A stretch of 64,000 nucleotides of DNA from Thermogemmatispora aurantia (GCF_008974285.1 NZ_BKZV01000004.1:542752-606751), one strand, 5' to 3'. Positions 35,645 through 44,313 are shown, counted from the first letter of the stretch. Numbers and translations are program-made. Notes: generated from the letters alone by a model not told the origin.

Positions 35645-36137
35645 AGGAGAACGAGAGGGGGCGTCCTGGCCGTCGCTGCATCAAGCGACGCAGCTCGGCC
35701 CGATACCGCCGGCGCGTCGAGGCCGGAAACCGTTCCACGGCCTCATACCATTCGTTGAGGCCACACAAGAGGCCCCCTAACACGATCATTCTGGTCCCAG
35801 CCACCCGCCGGCGGTGGGACTGCTCAAACCAGAGTGGCGCGGTATACCGGTCGTAGCTTCGACCTGCCAGCAGGTCCAGGACCTCCAGCGGCAGGATCGA
35901 GTCATGGCGCTGACAGATCACCAGTTGGATGGATGGCCCTGTCGCCAGATGTAGACGCTGCCGCCAGTAATCCGACGACCGAACCAGCGTCATCGCCAGC
36001 AGCTCCCGGCCATCGAGCTGGACCTGATACAGATGCCTGCCCGCTGGACGAACCTGCAGATTCAGCGATGGGGCCAGGCGCAGGAGCAGGCGATCAACCA
36101 GCTCCCGCCTGGGGGAAGGGGAGGAATAGCTCGGCAT
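35631..36137 (-). CDS. Unknown 168-residue protein truncated at a CRISPR repeat
   Basis: The frame starts MPSYSSPSPRRELVDRLLLR and contains HLYQVQLDGRELLAMTLVRS, SIQLVICQRHDSILPLEVLD and TRMIVLGGLLCGLNEWYEAV. The end (FSCSNP) is antisense repeat sequence. Composition and operon position support a real gene whose last part was replaced. Family unknown. Confidence 0.4.
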   Translation of the reverse strand: MPSYSSPSPRRELVDRLLLRLAPSLNLQVRPAGRHLYQVQLDGRELLAMTLVRSSDYWRQRLHLATGPSIQLVICQRHDSILPLEVLDLLAGRSYDRYTAPLWFEQSHRRRVAGTRMIVLGGLLCGLNEWYEAVERFPASTRRRYRAELRRLMQRRPGRPLSFSCSNP

Positions 36138-36169
36138 CTCTCTGCTCCCGGCTCAGGCCAACATTGGGA

Positions 36170-37072
36170 TTAGAGAATTCGGCGCAGCGTGCTCTGCCCG
36201 CCCTGCCCAGGCGCCGGCAACTGCAATCGCTCTACCGTGCTCTCCACTACCGTGACCGCCGCCTCGCCAATCTTGCCCTCGATCCGGTTGAGGACCTCCT
36301 CTCGCCGCCGGCGGAGGGCCATCTCTTCTTCCCGCTGCTGCCTCCTGATCTCTGCTTCGTTGAAGGCTTCCTCTATGCGGATCTCTGCCCGGCTCAGCGA
36401 CTCAATCGCTTCCTCTTTCTTGGCCTGCTGGGCCAGGAATTTCTCTAGCGTCTTGCGCGAGTAGATCGCCATGAACACGGCTGCCGCCACATCGAAGAGC
36501 GAGGGGGCGATCGAACGGAAGAGGATCATTGTCTGCTCCGCCGGCCTCACCCCTCCCGGAGTCAGCTCGGAGAGCAGCCAGTATTGCGTGTAGGCACCGC
36601 CAATCGCGAAGCAGACAAACAGACTGATTGCCGCAAAGAGCAGCCAGACCATCCGCCGCTCCTGCTGCGACCGTCCAATGGCGCGGGCAATGGCCAGCAC
36701 CAGCGCCGCAAACGCCTCCTCTATGAAGATGGCCATCAGATACACACCCACCACCTCCGCATCCGCCCGCCACGGCCCCACAATGGCCGCGGCAATGGCA
36801 ATCCCGATGCAGCCCGCCAGGATCACGCTTCCCACGGTGAAGAGCACCGTGAACAGAAACACGACCGCCCGGACCAGGATCGACTCTTGATCTTCATCAA
36901 AGGTCTCGATGAGCTGTTCCATCCGCTCTCGTCGGCTCAGCGGCTCCTCGGGCGGCGGAGCTGGCAACCGTTCCTGTGGCAAGAGCGGCTCTTCGGGTGC
37001 CGCGGTCGCGGTGCGCAGAGCACGCAACCGCCTCCTCCAGAATGCCATCCATGCTCTGAGCGAACGTCTCAT
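36170..37072 (-). CDS. Four-helix membrane protein with C-terminal coiled coil
   Basis: The 300-residue protein has a basic, proline-rich N-terminus. Hydrophobic segments lie at about 66-100 (LVRAVVFLFTVLFTVGSVIL), 103-132, 143-170 and 188-207. A long charged coiled coil follows (RAEIRIEEAFNEAEIRRQQR, EEEMALRRRREEVLNRIEGK). It could organise a membrane complex of the element. No transfer-protein signature was found. Confidence 0.5.
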   Translation of the reverse strand: MRRSLRAWMAFWRRRLRALRTATAAPEEPLLPQERLPAPPPEEPLSRRERMEQLIETFDEDQESILVRAVVFLFTVLFTVGSVILAGCIGIAIAAAIVGPWRADAEVVGVYLMAIFIEEAFAALVLAIARAIGRSQQERRMVWLLFAAISLFVCFAIGGAYTQYWLLSELTPGGVRPAEQTMILFRSIAPSLFDVAAAVFMAIYSRKTLEKFLAQQAKKEEAIESLSRAEIRIEEAFNEAEIRRQQREEEMALRRRREEVLNRIEGKIGEAAVTVVESTVERLQLPAPGQGGQSTLRRIL

Positions 37073-37282
37073 CTTTCTTCCTCCTTCCGGGAATAGAGCG
37101 TCTTTCCCATACCATCCTGGGGAAACCTCCAGGAAAAGGGGGCGTCTCCCCTCCCGTGGCAGGTCGGAGTCGCCCCTTTCCGCTCATGCAGCGCTTCCAC
37201 CTCGCTCGAAATGCGCCCAAGCTCCGCTCACCTTCCTCATCGGCTCGGGTAAGCGCTGCCAGCAGGGTTCCCGGTCCAGCGC
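37073..37282. other. Short gap in the operon
   Basis: No supported gene between the membrane protein and the next small gene. Confidence 0.3.
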
Positions 37283-37543
37283 TCAGGACAAGGGGTCCAT
37301 CCCCTCCCCGGCTGCGACCGTTCCTTGCTGTCTCACCTCGCGTCGTCGGGCTTTGTTGGCCTTGCGTTGGGCGGCCAACAGCAGACGCTCCGCATTCAAC
37401 TCGGCGCGCATAATCCGCTTGACCACGATCGCCTTGATATCAATAAACACCTTCTCCATGTAGGGCGATTGCGCCCGCGCAATGCGCTGATCCATCTCAT
37501 CCCGCAAGTCCCGAAGAAGCTGCAGGTCCTCTGCCGAAATCAT
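37283..37543 (-). CDS. Small basic helical protein
   Basis: ATG 37543 is preceded by AGGAGGTG. The 86-residue protein starts MISAEDLQLLRDLRDEMDQR and has EKVFIDIKAIVVKRIMRAEL and a lysine/arginine-rich helix LLLAAQRKANKARRREVRQQ. It is predicted fully helical and may bind nucleic acid. Family unknown; a longer upstream frame lacks a binding site. Confidence 0.5.
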   Translation of the reverse strand: MISAEDLQLLRDLRDEMDQRIARAQSPYMEKVFIDIKAIVVKRIMRAELNAERLLLAAQRKANKARRREVRQQGTVAAGEGMDPLS

Positions 37544-37775
37544 CGAAAGCACCTCCTGTAAAAATTGCTCCAGCCTCCAGACCCTTTCCTTGCCGTTCCA
37601 AGGAAAGAAAGCACGACCGGCCCGGCCCGCTGCATCGACCCAGACCAGACCGGCTGGCTCCCTGCTGGCGGTGATCCCGCTGGACCGAACCGACCGAACC
37701 ACCGCCAGCCGGCAACCAGCCCGTTGCCAGTCAGTCTTCTTGACTTGCCTGCTCCGTCAGCTTGTCCTCTCTGAG
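37544..37775. other. Gap in the operon
   Basis: Nothing supported; chance frames only. Confidence 0.3.
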
Positions 37776-38108
37776 CTAGCGCAGCAGCGCCCAGATGAGG
37801 CCCGCCAGCAGGAACCCGAACAGCACCCACCAGTGGGCTGCCCGCCGCCACAGCGCCAGCCCCAGCACGAGCTGCAGCGCTGCTGCCGCCAGCAGGGCTA
37901 TGCCCAGATCCGCCCGCAGCGTCGCCGCCCACGGCGGCACGCGCACCAGCAGCACGCCGCCCACCAGCTCGGGGAACGTCAGCGCCACCAGCCAGGCGCC
38001 CAGCCGGCGCAGGCGCTTCCCCAGGCTCGGGCGCGCCGGCAGCGGTACGGCAGGAAACGGCGCCATCAGCCCGCGGGTCTGCTTGTCCCTCGATGAGGAA
38101 GAGAGCAT
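37776..38108 (-). CDS. Small membrane protein with about three helices
   Basis: ATG 38108 follows AAAGGAGAG. The 110-residue protein has a polar N-terminus (MLSSSSRDKQTRG) and hydrophobic segments LGAWLVALTFPELVGGVLLV, DLGIALLAAAALQLVLGLAL and WWVLFGFLLAGLIWALL. No family recognised. Just upstream of its ribosome binding site (towards 38180) are CRISPR-repeat scraps. Confidence 0.5.
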   Translation of the reverse strand: MLSSSSRDKQTRGLMAPFPAVPLPARPSLGKRLRRLGAWLVALTFPELVGGVLLVRVPPWAATLRADLGIALLAAAALQLVLGLALWRRAAHWWVLFGFLLAGLIWALLR

Positions 38109-38127
38109 GCGATCTCTCCTTTCTTGT

Positions 38128-38178
38128 CTTGAAAGGCAGCTTATGGGGGATTGAAAGACAGAGGAGAGATTGAAACAC
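38128..38178 (+). repeat. Scraps of CRISPR repeat
   Basis: Two pieces ending GGGGGATTGAAAG (to about 38157) and GAGAGATTGAAAC (to about 38176) resemble repeat 3' ends of the array-2 family. No leader remains here. Confidence 0.4.
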
Positions 38179-38180
38179 AC

Positions 38181-38429
38181 CTACTGTGCAGAGACTGGCC
38201 TCCACCCCACATGAGGGTCGACCCCGTTTGCTTTCAAGCACCGTTCCAGCGCAATTGCGGACCCTGTCCGAGCCACGCATTCTAGCTGGATGTCCCCACC
38301 CCAGCGGCTGAGCGTGGCCTCGTATCCGCTCCCTGAGCATGCCACCTTGGCGGTGATGATCTCTCCCCCACGTCTATACTCCTCATAGCGCGCCTCGGTA
38401 CTTGCTGCCAGCGCCTCTTGTAAGGTCAT
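38181..38429 (-). CDS. Unknown 82-residue protein
   Basis: ATG 38429 follows AAAGGAGGG and overlaps the preceding stop (ATGA). The sequence includes LQEALAASTEARYEEYRRGG, ATLSRWGGDIQLECVART and a terminal ANGVDPHVGWRPVSAQ, suggesting a small beta-rich domain. Family unknown. Confidence 0.5.
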   Translation of the reverse strand: MTLQEALAASTEARYEEYRRGGEIITAKVACSGSGYEATLSRWGGDIQLECVARTGSAIALERCLKANGVDPHVGWRPVSAQ

Positions 38430-38818
38430 TGGTTCTCCCTCCTTTCTGATCTTCTCGCCCCTTCGTCCTCCAGCCATTGGCTGGCTCGCCTAATCAGCCA
38501 TGCCTCCTGCTGACTGGTCAATGCTGCCGCCTCCTTGGCCGGCCACCAGCGGCCTCCAACCACCTGCGCGGGCGCAGGGATCAAAGCCAGGTAGGCCGCC
38601 ACAGGCGGCCAGAGGCCCAGTAACCACAGTCGCTGGCCCGGACAAGACCCTGCCAGCGACTGGAGGAGGGCCAGCGCAAGCTTGCCCGTGTGGGCACCCG
38701 CCGCGCACACGGCGGCAGGCAGAAGCCATGCTCCGCGGCGGTCCCGCAGCAGCCAGATGTTCGGCTGCTGCGGATCACCGCGAAAGATAAGCAAGGCAAC
38801 GCGCGAGATCTGGCTCAT
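38426..38818 (-). CDS. Unknown protein with faint Nudix-like opening
   Basis: The 130-residue protein starts MSQISRVALLIFRGDPQQPN then IWLLRDRRGAWLLPAAVCAA, a strand pattern like Nudix hydrolases, but the Nudix box GX5EX7REUXEEXGU is not seen. The C-terminal part is GGRWWPAKEAAALTSQQEAW. It is coupled to the next gene by a 4-base overlap. Function unknown. Confidence 0.4.
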   Translation of the reverse strand: MSQISRVALLIFRGDPQQPNIWLLRDRRGAWLLPAAVCAAGAHTGKLALALLQSLAGSCPGQRLWLLGLWPPVAAYLALIPAPAQVVGGRWWPAKEAAALTSQQEAWLIRRASQWLEDEGARRSERRENQ

Positions 38819-38832
38819 CTCCACCCCCCTGG

Positions 38833-39048
38833 CTAGAGCCACCCGGCCTGCATCGCACAGCTCAGGCAAAGCCTCTTGCGCGGAGGAGGCTCGTCGACCT
38901 GCTCAATGAAATGTGCTCGGCAGTAGTGCGCCTTACAATGCCAGCATTGATGCGATGCTTCTCGCCTGCAGCCCGGCTCCGCGCAGCGGCCCTGCTCGCC
39001 CTCGCCCTCGGCCTGCCGCTTCCAGATCGGTCCCCATGCTGCAGCCAT
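38833..39048 (-). CDS. Small zinc-finger (B-box/AN1-like) protein
   Basis: The 71-residue protein contains CAEPGCRREASHQCWHCKAH then YCRAHF and CLSCAMQAGWL, giving eight or nine Cys/His ligands spaced like B-box or AN1 fingers. Its ATG shares a base with the TAA of the preceding zinc-finger gene, so the two are coupled. Protein- or nucleic-acid-binding roles are possible. Confidence 0.55.
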   Translation of the reverse strand: MAAAWGPIWKRQAEGEGEQGRCAEPGCRREASHQCWHCKAHYCRAHFIEQVDEPPPRKRLCLSCAMQAGWL

Positions 39049-39293
39049 TAGCGGCCCCCTTTCTCGCGCTGCTGCGAGCGCCACTCTCGCCCTCGTTGGC
39101 GCGCCGGCGTCCAATACCCCACGCAGATCGCATGCCGGGTCTCCGGCTCTTGAAGACCGGAGACATTACCGGCATAGTCTTCCACTCGGCAGCAGGAGCA
39201 GACTGGCCGCCTGCAAAATTCGCAGATCTCCTCTGCCTCAGCGCCGCATTGCGCACATTGCATGGAGGAATGAGAAGACAATCGAGATGACAT
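39048..39293 (-). CDS. Small cysteine-rich zinc-finger protein
   Basis: ATG 39293 is preceded by AAAGGAG. The 81-residue protein contains MQCAQCGAEAEEICEFCRRP then VCSCCRVEDYAG and HAICVGYW: three CxxC knuckles and further cysteines. It may bind two zinc ions. A longer frame starting at 39518 directly after the previous stop has no binding site. Confidence 0.55.
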   Translation of the reverse strand: MSSRLSSHSSMQCAQCGAEAEEICEFCRRPVCSCCRVEDYAGNVSGLQEPETRHAICVGYWTPARQRGREWRSQQREKGGR

Positions 39294-39519
39294 CTCTGGC
39301 TCCTTTCTGGTTGGAGCCAGGCGCCGAGGGGGCCTTCCCTGCGACCGCTGCTCCCTCCTCTGCGGCGGCTCCCCGCCGGGGGTTGCGCCCTGAGAGAGCC
39401 GGGGATATACTGGAGAGAGGAAAGCAGTCGCCAGGGTGGCACGACCCCCCCGGCGCCTGGCCTGCTGCGGATGGGGGCGCGCCAACGGGTCGCCAACCAG
39501 CCAGCGCACCCCATCCATC

Positions 39520-39753
39520 TTAGGGTCTCGTCGCCCGCCTGGCCCGGCGATCGTGCAGTTGCCGGGCCAGATCTTGGGCTACTAAGAGCTGGATAATTTC
39601 TTCGAGGCTTGTTTCCTCGCCAAATTGGTCCCCCAATACCTCCCTGACCGCTGGAGCCATGCCGAGCGTGGCGAAATTGCCAAGCCGTATTTGGTACTGC
39701 TGCAGCAAGGCAATGAGGGACCGGCATCCATCGGGGGAAGGGGATGCAGACAT
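39520..39753 (-). CDS. Unknown 77-residue protein
   Basis: ATG 39753 follows GAGAGGAGG. The sequence has RSLIALLQQYQIRLGNFATL and VREVLGDQFGEETSLEEIIQ, then LLVAQDLARQLHDRRARR: a helical protein with a basic tail. Family unknown. Confidence 0.5.
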   Translation of the reverse strand: MSASPSPDGCRSLIALLQQYQIRLGNFATLGMAPAVREVLGDQFGEETSLEEIIQLLVAQDLARQLHDRRARRATRP

Positions 39754-39814
39754 ACGACACCTCCTCTCGAACGAGGGAAGACGGAAGGAAGGGAACGAGG
39801 AAGGAAGGAACGAA

Positions 39815-40108
39815 CTAGAGGCTCTGAACCAACAAAGTGAACGCTTGTTCTCCAGACAATATCTCGAAATGCGGGCATTCCGCCCATGCCGCGAACCGCA
39901 CCGCCCACCGGGGCAGCGGCTGCCAGCGGCGAGGGGACTCCAGCGCCGGCCCATAGGACCCTGCGGCGCTGTCTACTCCGATGAGTCTCCCACTTCGCTC
40001 CGAGAGCCAGCGGGCCAGCGGATGATCAAAGCAGCGTCCCCGCTGGCCAACCTGCTCCGAGGCATGCCGCAGCAGCCAATCGGCAAAGTCATCCAGCGAA
40101 AGCTCCAT
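39815..40108 (-). CDS. Unknown 97-residue protein
   Basis: ATG 40108 follows GTGGAGG. The sequence starts MELSLDDFADWLLRHASEQV and includes CFDHPLARWLSERSGRLIGV and ECPHFEILSGEQAFTLLV. It resembles small phage-type hypothetical proteins; no family recognised. Confidence 0.5.
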   Translation of the reverse strand: MELSLDDFADWLLRHASEQVGQRGRCFDHPLARWLSERSGRLIGVDSAAGSYGPALESPRRWQPLPRWAVRFAAWAECPHFEILSGEQAFTLLVQSL

Positions 40109-40149
40109 GTCTGCCTCCACTTTTCTGATCCTCAAGGGAGGAAACCGCA

Positions 40150-40443
40150 CTACGAGACGATCCGCGCCCGCTCCAGCAGCAGTGTTACCCCAAAATATCG
40201 GCGCTCGCCATCGAGGAGCACGCACACGCTGCCTTCCTCGCTAATGAAAGCCACCACGCCGCGCGCCCCTGGCCGCCGCGGATCGGGCGGGAAGCGTCGA
40301 CGATGGGGAAACAAGAGATCCTCGGGGATTTCAACGACCCGCCCGCAGAGCGTGCGGCGGGCGCGGGAGACGATTTCATCGTAGTAGGGCGTGCGCCGGC
40401 GCACCTGCCGCCGGCGGGCAGGGATAAGCAAAGGGACGGACAT
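40150..40443 (-). CDS. First gene of the element's minus-strand operon, unknown basic protein
   Basis: ATG 40443 follows AAAGGAGGG. The 97-residue protein starts MSVPLLIPARRRQVRRRTPY and has PEDLLFPHRRRFPPD and EGSVCVLLDGERRYFGVTLL. It has a basic N-terminus and a beta-rich C-terminus. About 320 bases of untranslated leader separate it from the operon promoter; a weak open frame there (MAGSDLTNPDNRIRIV from 40712) could be a further small gene. Confidence 0.5.
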   Translation of the reverse strand: MSVPLLIPARRRQVRRRTPYYDEIVSRARRTLCGRVVEIPEDLLFPHRRRFPPDPRRPGARGVVAFISEEGSVCVLLDGERRYFGVTLLLERARIVS

Positions 40444-40772
40444 ATAAGCCCTCCTTTAAAGGAAAAGAGAGGAATATAAGAGGAATGGATTGGGGGAATG
40501 AACGCCAGGACTGCTGGCCGAGCGCCTCCGCTGCGGCGCCACCCTCTCCCTCTTCTCGATCTCCTGATCGGGGGATTGAGCAGCGGCCCGCCCGCAGCGG
40601 CCCTTCCGCGGGCTGCCTCCTCCTCCCTTTCTCTTTGGCCGCGGGCGCCAACCTCCTGGCCGGGGACGATCCGTATTCGGTTGTCAGGGTTCGTGAGATC
40701 GGAACCTGCCATGCAGGACCGCGCCCAAGGGGGCGCTACCTAGTGTGATCACTATGCAAATGCTCTAGACTA

Positions 40773-40859
40773 AGATTACAATGATCTAGACCACTTTGTC
40801 AAGGGGCATTTTATAAGTATTGATTTTCCTCTTGTCAAGTGCTATTTCTAGGATATAAC
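40773..40859. promoter_or_regulatory. Divergent promoter region of GntR gene and element operon
   Basis: Minus strand: TTGACA (40802-40797), 18 bp, TAATCT (40778-40773). Plus strand: TTGTCA (40832), 16 bp, TATAAC (40854). CTAGG-N6-CCTAG overlaps the plus -10 box, and TCTAGA elements (near 40763 and 40785) overlap the minus promoter; both are plausible GntR operator halves. The region is AT-rich compared with its surroundings. Confidence 0.65.
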
Positions 40860-40876
40860 CTAGAGCGGAGGATTGC

Positions 40877-41614
40877 ATGTCTCCCGACACCAAGATTGAC
40901 TCTATTATGGATGACCTTCGTCGTCGTATCCTTGCAGGAAGCTACGGGACCCAAGGACGTCTTCCCGGGTTAAGGATGCTGGCGAGGGAATTCCGGACAT
41001 CTCAAGAAACCATGAATAAAGTTATCCAGAGGCTCCAGGCTGAGGGGTTGCTCTCGAGCCTGGGTCAGCGAGGGATCTTCATTCGAGCTAGCAGAACCCG
41101 TATTCCAGGGCTGCTCCCTCGTTTTGATCTCTATCTAAAAGAGATGGGACTTGAACCAGTGGAGGAAAACCTGGAGGATCCCGCACTGATTCCAGTGCCG
41201 CCGGAAATTGCTGATCTTATGGGGGTTCCGCCAGATGCTCGTGTTGTCCGCCGCATTCGGAGACAAGGTACTATCACTGCTTACATGCGGATTGCAGAAA
41301 ATTTTTATCCTCAAGAACTTGCTGGAGAATTCATCGAGCAGATGAAAGCGGATGCCCACATGGATGTCGTTGAGGCGATTAAACAGCGGCATGGCATAGT
41401 CATCAATCAGGTCCATGAAGATATTATTGCTCGTCTCCCCTCTAAGCAGGAGCAAAGCTGGCTCAAGATCCCAAGAGGATCGCCGATTATGGAGGTGGAT
41501 CGCGTCTGTCGATCAAAGGAGGGTACAGTTGTGATGTGCAATCGGTTGCTTCTCGTCGCAAGTTTTTTCGTTTTGTCCCGGGAGTACAATGTCTCTCATT
41601 GGGATCAGGTTTAA
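40877..41614 (+). CDS. GntR-family regulator with UTRA-like effector domain
   Basis: The 245-residue protein has the GntR winged helix at 1-75 (MDDLRRRILAGSYGTQGRLP, LAREFRTSQETMNKVIQRLQ, LSSLGQRGIFIR) and a UTRA/HutC-type C-terminal domain (VPPDARVVRRIRRQG, GSPIMEVDRVCRSKEGTVVM). It is divergent from the roughly 15-kb minus-strand operon, with overlapping operator-like repeats, so it is the likely switch for element gene expression and for itself. Its codon use and AT content differ from neighbours, consistent with separate acquisition. Confidence 0.85.
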   Translation: MSPDTKIDSIMDDLRRRILAGSYGTQGRLPGLRMLAREFRTSQETMNKVIQRLQAEGLLSSLGQRGIFIRASRTRIPGLLPRFDLYLKEMGLEPVEENLEDPALIPVPPEIADLMGVPPDARVVRRIRRQGTITAYMRIAENFYPQELAGEFIEQMKADAHMDVVEAIKQRHGIVINQVHEDIIARLPSKQEQSWLKIPRGSPIMEVDRVCRSKEGTVVMCNRLLLVASFFVLSREYNVSHWDQV

Positions 41615-41688
41615 GTTCGAAGGGGGAATTCTAGCGAGAGGAATACAAAGCAAAGCAGAGGAAGAGGAAGAAGAGGAACCTAGTGCTG

Positions 41689-41725
41689 GTTCCAATCCCT
41701 CAACGGGCTTAAGCAGCGTTCCGAC
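41689..41725 (-). CRISPR. Single CRISPR repeat of module 1
   Basis: One 37-bp repeat (plus-strand reading begins GTTCCAATCCCTCAACGGG and ends GCGTTCCGAC) follows a leader read from the right. There are no spacers; the GntR gene ends 75 bases away. Confidence 0.8.
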
Positions 41726-41992
41726 GGTCCCCTCTTTAGAGTAGCATCAGGAGCGGCGTCCGTCAAGCTGTTTCGAGCATCCCACAACAGCGGTCACTCC
41801 TGACCGCTTTCATGCGGCCATGATGCCAGCCCCTGTGGTCCTGCGGTGGCTGGCGAGGCCCTTCGAGCATCGCTGCGTGGGAAGCCGGGTGCCGGGATGC
41901 TCGAAGCGAACGGCAACAGCGGCACCAGCGGCAGCAAGAGGGAGCACCTTGCCTTGGGAAGGGTTGACGGCGGTGGCTCGGGATGGTATGGT
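41726..41992. promoter_or_regulatory. Leader of module 1 and divergent coiled-coil gene promoter
   Basis: Minus-strand leader promoter TTGACG (41766-41761), 17 bp, TACTCT (41743-41738). Boxes TTCGAGCATC at 41772 and 41862 and GATGCTCGAA at 41896. Perfect dyad AGCGGTCA-N4-TGACCGCT at 41789-41808. Plus-strand promoter TTGACG (41964), 17 bp, TATGGT (41987) drives the coiled-coil gene. Confidence 0.75.
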
Positions 41993-42044
41993 AAAGGCCA
42001 GGGTATTCAGACGCAGCCATGCACCTTCGTATGAGGAGAGCCTG

Positions 42045-42356
42045 ATGGAGAACGGATCACTGGAGCAGCGCTTTGCCGCCTTTGAGACGAAGGTGAGCGG
42101 GCAGCTCACGGATATCATCGGCCTGTTGCAGCAGTTGGTCGCCGAGGTGCGGGATCAGGGCCACCGCCTCAACGCGGTGGAGATCCGTATGAATACGTTT
42201 GAGAACCGGATGGCCGGCTTCGAGAACCGGATGGCCGGCTTCGAGCAGCGGCTCAGTGCGCTGGAGGCGCGGCTCAACGAGCAGCAGCAGAGCATCTCTT
42301 TGCTCAACACCTTCCAGCGCAAGATGATGCAGAAGATGGGGATTGAATACGAGTAG
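42045..42356 (+). CDS. Coiled-coil protein linked to CRISPR leader, copy 1
   Basis: The 103-residue protein starts MENGSLEQRFAAFETKVSGQ. It continues with LLQQLVAEVRDQGHRLNAVE, repeated FENRMAG units and ALEARLNEQQQSISLLNTFQ, ending KMMQKMGIEYE. It is fully helical with heptad spacing, so a trimeric or dimeric coiled coil is expected. ATGAGGAGAG gives a binding site. The promoter lies 53 bases upstream, divergent from a CRISPR leader. Near-identical copies follow at 46230 and 46535. No family recognised; its repeated company with leaders suggests a CRISPR-linked role. Confidence 0.75.
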   Translation: MENGSLEQRFAAFETKVSGQLTDIIGLLQQLVAEVRDQGHRLNAVEIRMNTFENRMAGFENRMAGFEQRLSALEARLNEQQQSISLLNTFQRKMMQKMGIEYE

Positions 42357-42401
42357 AGGCCTGGCCCTCGCCCTCAGCAGGCCAGGGCCAGCTCGTGATT
42401 G

Positions 42402-42429
42402 CGGCGCCGGATCGGCGCCTTTTTTGTTG
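42402..42429 (+). terminator. Rho-independent terminator after the coiled-coil gene
   Basis: GGCGCCGGATCGGCGCC forms a GC stem followed by TTTTTTG. A second inverted pair, CTGGCCCTCG with GGCCAGGGCC, lies just before it. Confidence 0.65.
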
Positions 42430-42437
42430 GGTGTCGG

Positions 42438-43960
42438 GTTCCGATCCCTAATCGGGCGAGAGCAGCCTTCTGACGTCGAGCCGGTCCTGCGATGGGATCG
42501 GCATGAGATCAGTTTTCAATCCCTGAACGGGCTAGAGCGGCGTTCGGACGTGGTCGTGTCCGAGCGGGCCGCTGGTGATCTGGCGAGTTCCAATCCCACA
42601 TCGGGCTTAGGCGGCGTTCGGACCCTAGCCGTTCCCTCCAGGACGGATGACGTTCCAATCCCACATCGGGCTTAAGCAGCGTTTCGACGGCAAATATGAC
42701 TGAATTTGAACGATTGCGGAACAAGTTCCAATCCCTCAACGGGCTTAAGCAGCGTTCCGACGGTCCGACCTATATCTCCGGTCCCAGTTGCCGCCGCCAA
42801 GTTCCAATCCCTCAACGGGCTTAAGCAGCGTTCCGACCCAGGGATCTTTTGCCACTCGAGGAGGGCATTTCGATGTTCCAATCCCTCAACGGGCTAGAGC
42901 AGCGTTTCGACCCGGTCTGCCTTGACGGTTAGGGCGATCTCCATGTTGGTTCCAATCCCTAATCGGGCTAGAGCAGCGTTTCGACTCGACCCTGGCGACT
43001 GCTTTCCTCTCTCCAGTATATCCCCGGGTTCCAATCCCTAATCGGGCTAGAGCAGCGTTTCGACTTAAACGATTCTATGATTATGCGGCCTCGCGACAGG
43101 ATGAGTTCCAATCCCTAATCGGGCTAGAGCAGCGTTTCGACCCTTCTCTGATCTTCCTATTGTATCAATTCCTACCGTTCCAATCCCTCAACGGGCTTAC
43201 GCGGTGTTCCGACACAGACAAGGAAAGGACAAGACAAGAAAGGAGATTGCCGTTCCAATCCCTCAACGGGCTAGAGCAGCGTTTCGACGGCGCGGGCCTG
43301 CCTGCTCAAGGTAGACCTTAGAAGGTTCCAATCCCTCAACGGGCTTAAGCAGCGTTCCGGCAGCAGCACAATATTGAGGCATGGTACGCGATCGGGTTCC
43401 AATCCCTCAACGGGCTTACGCGGCGTTCCGACGTAGCTCGGGCCCTCAGTGAGGGCCTAGGGCGTCCTCTCTCAATTGTTCCAATCCCTCAACGGGCTTA
43501 AGCAGCGTTCCGACCATAGCCAAAGCCTTCGCCCAGAGTAATAGCGATAAGTTCCAATCCCTCAACGGGCTTAAGCAGCGTTCCGACAAACCACATGGGT
43601 TCGAGCTGGGGGGAAGTCCATTGAGTTCCAATCCCTCAACGGGCTTAAGCAGCGTTCCGACCAATTCGGGACGGAGACCTCGCTAGAGGAACTTATCCAA
43701 GTTCCAATCCCACATCGGGCTAGAGCAGCGTTCCGACTCCTCGACGCTGCTGAAGTCGCGCGAATTCTCAGGGTGGTTCCAATCCCTCAACGGGCTAGAG
43801 CAGCGTTTCGACTCTCGACTGCGTGCGCCCTGGCGACGCTCTAGACGCGGGTTCCAATCCCTAATCGGGCTAGAGCAGCGTTTCGACGACGGCGAGCACG
43901 ACCAGGTGCACGCCGAACCGCTCGTTCCAATCCCTAATCGGGCTAGAGCAGCGTTTCGAC
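42438..43960 (-). CRISPR. CRISPR array 4 (21 repeats, 20 spacers), module 2
   Basis: 37-bp repeats start at 42438, 42513, 42587, 42652, 42725, 42801, 42875, 42949, 43028, 43105, 43177, 43252, 43325, 43396, 43478, 43551, 43625, 43701, 43776, 43851 and 43924. Spacers are 28 to 45 bp, mostly 35-40. The repeat is a mixture of variants (CTCAAC, CTAATC or CACATC; TTAAGC, TAGAGC or TTACGC), and the leader-distal repeats are most degenerate. The leader is at the right, so transcription is leftward. Confidence 0.97.
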
Positions 43961-44270
43961 AGCCCCCTTTCTAGGGTAGCATCAGGAGCGGCGTCCGTCA
44001 AGCTTTTTCGAGCATCCCACAACAGCGGTCAGTAGTGACCTCATTTGTATGGTCATGATGCCAGCCCCTGTGGCCCTGCGGTGGCTTGTGAGGCCCTTCG
44101 AGCATCGCTGCGTGGGAAGCCGGGAGCCGGGATGCTCGAAGCGAACGGCACGAGCGGCACCAGCGGCAGCAAGAGGGCGCACCTTGCCTTGGGAAGGGTT
44201 GACCACGATGGCTCGGGAGAGGAAGGGAGAGGCAGCAATGTTCAGGAGGGGATTGAATACGAGGAGGAGC
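43961..44270. promoter_or_regulatory. Leader of array 4 with remnant of coiled-coil gene
   Basis: Leader promoter on the minus strand TTGACG (44001-43996), 17 bp, TACCCT (43978-43973). Dyad AGCGGTCA near 44024, followed by a degraded right half. On the plus strand TTGACC (44199) has no good -10 box. At 44238-44265 the binding site TTCAGGAGG is joined directly to GGGATTGAATACGAG, the last codons of the coiled-coil gene, so the gene body was deleted. Confidence 0.7.
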
Positions 44271-44313
44271 CTGGTCCTGGCCTGCGGAGGGCGAGGGCCA
44301 GCTCGTGATCGCT

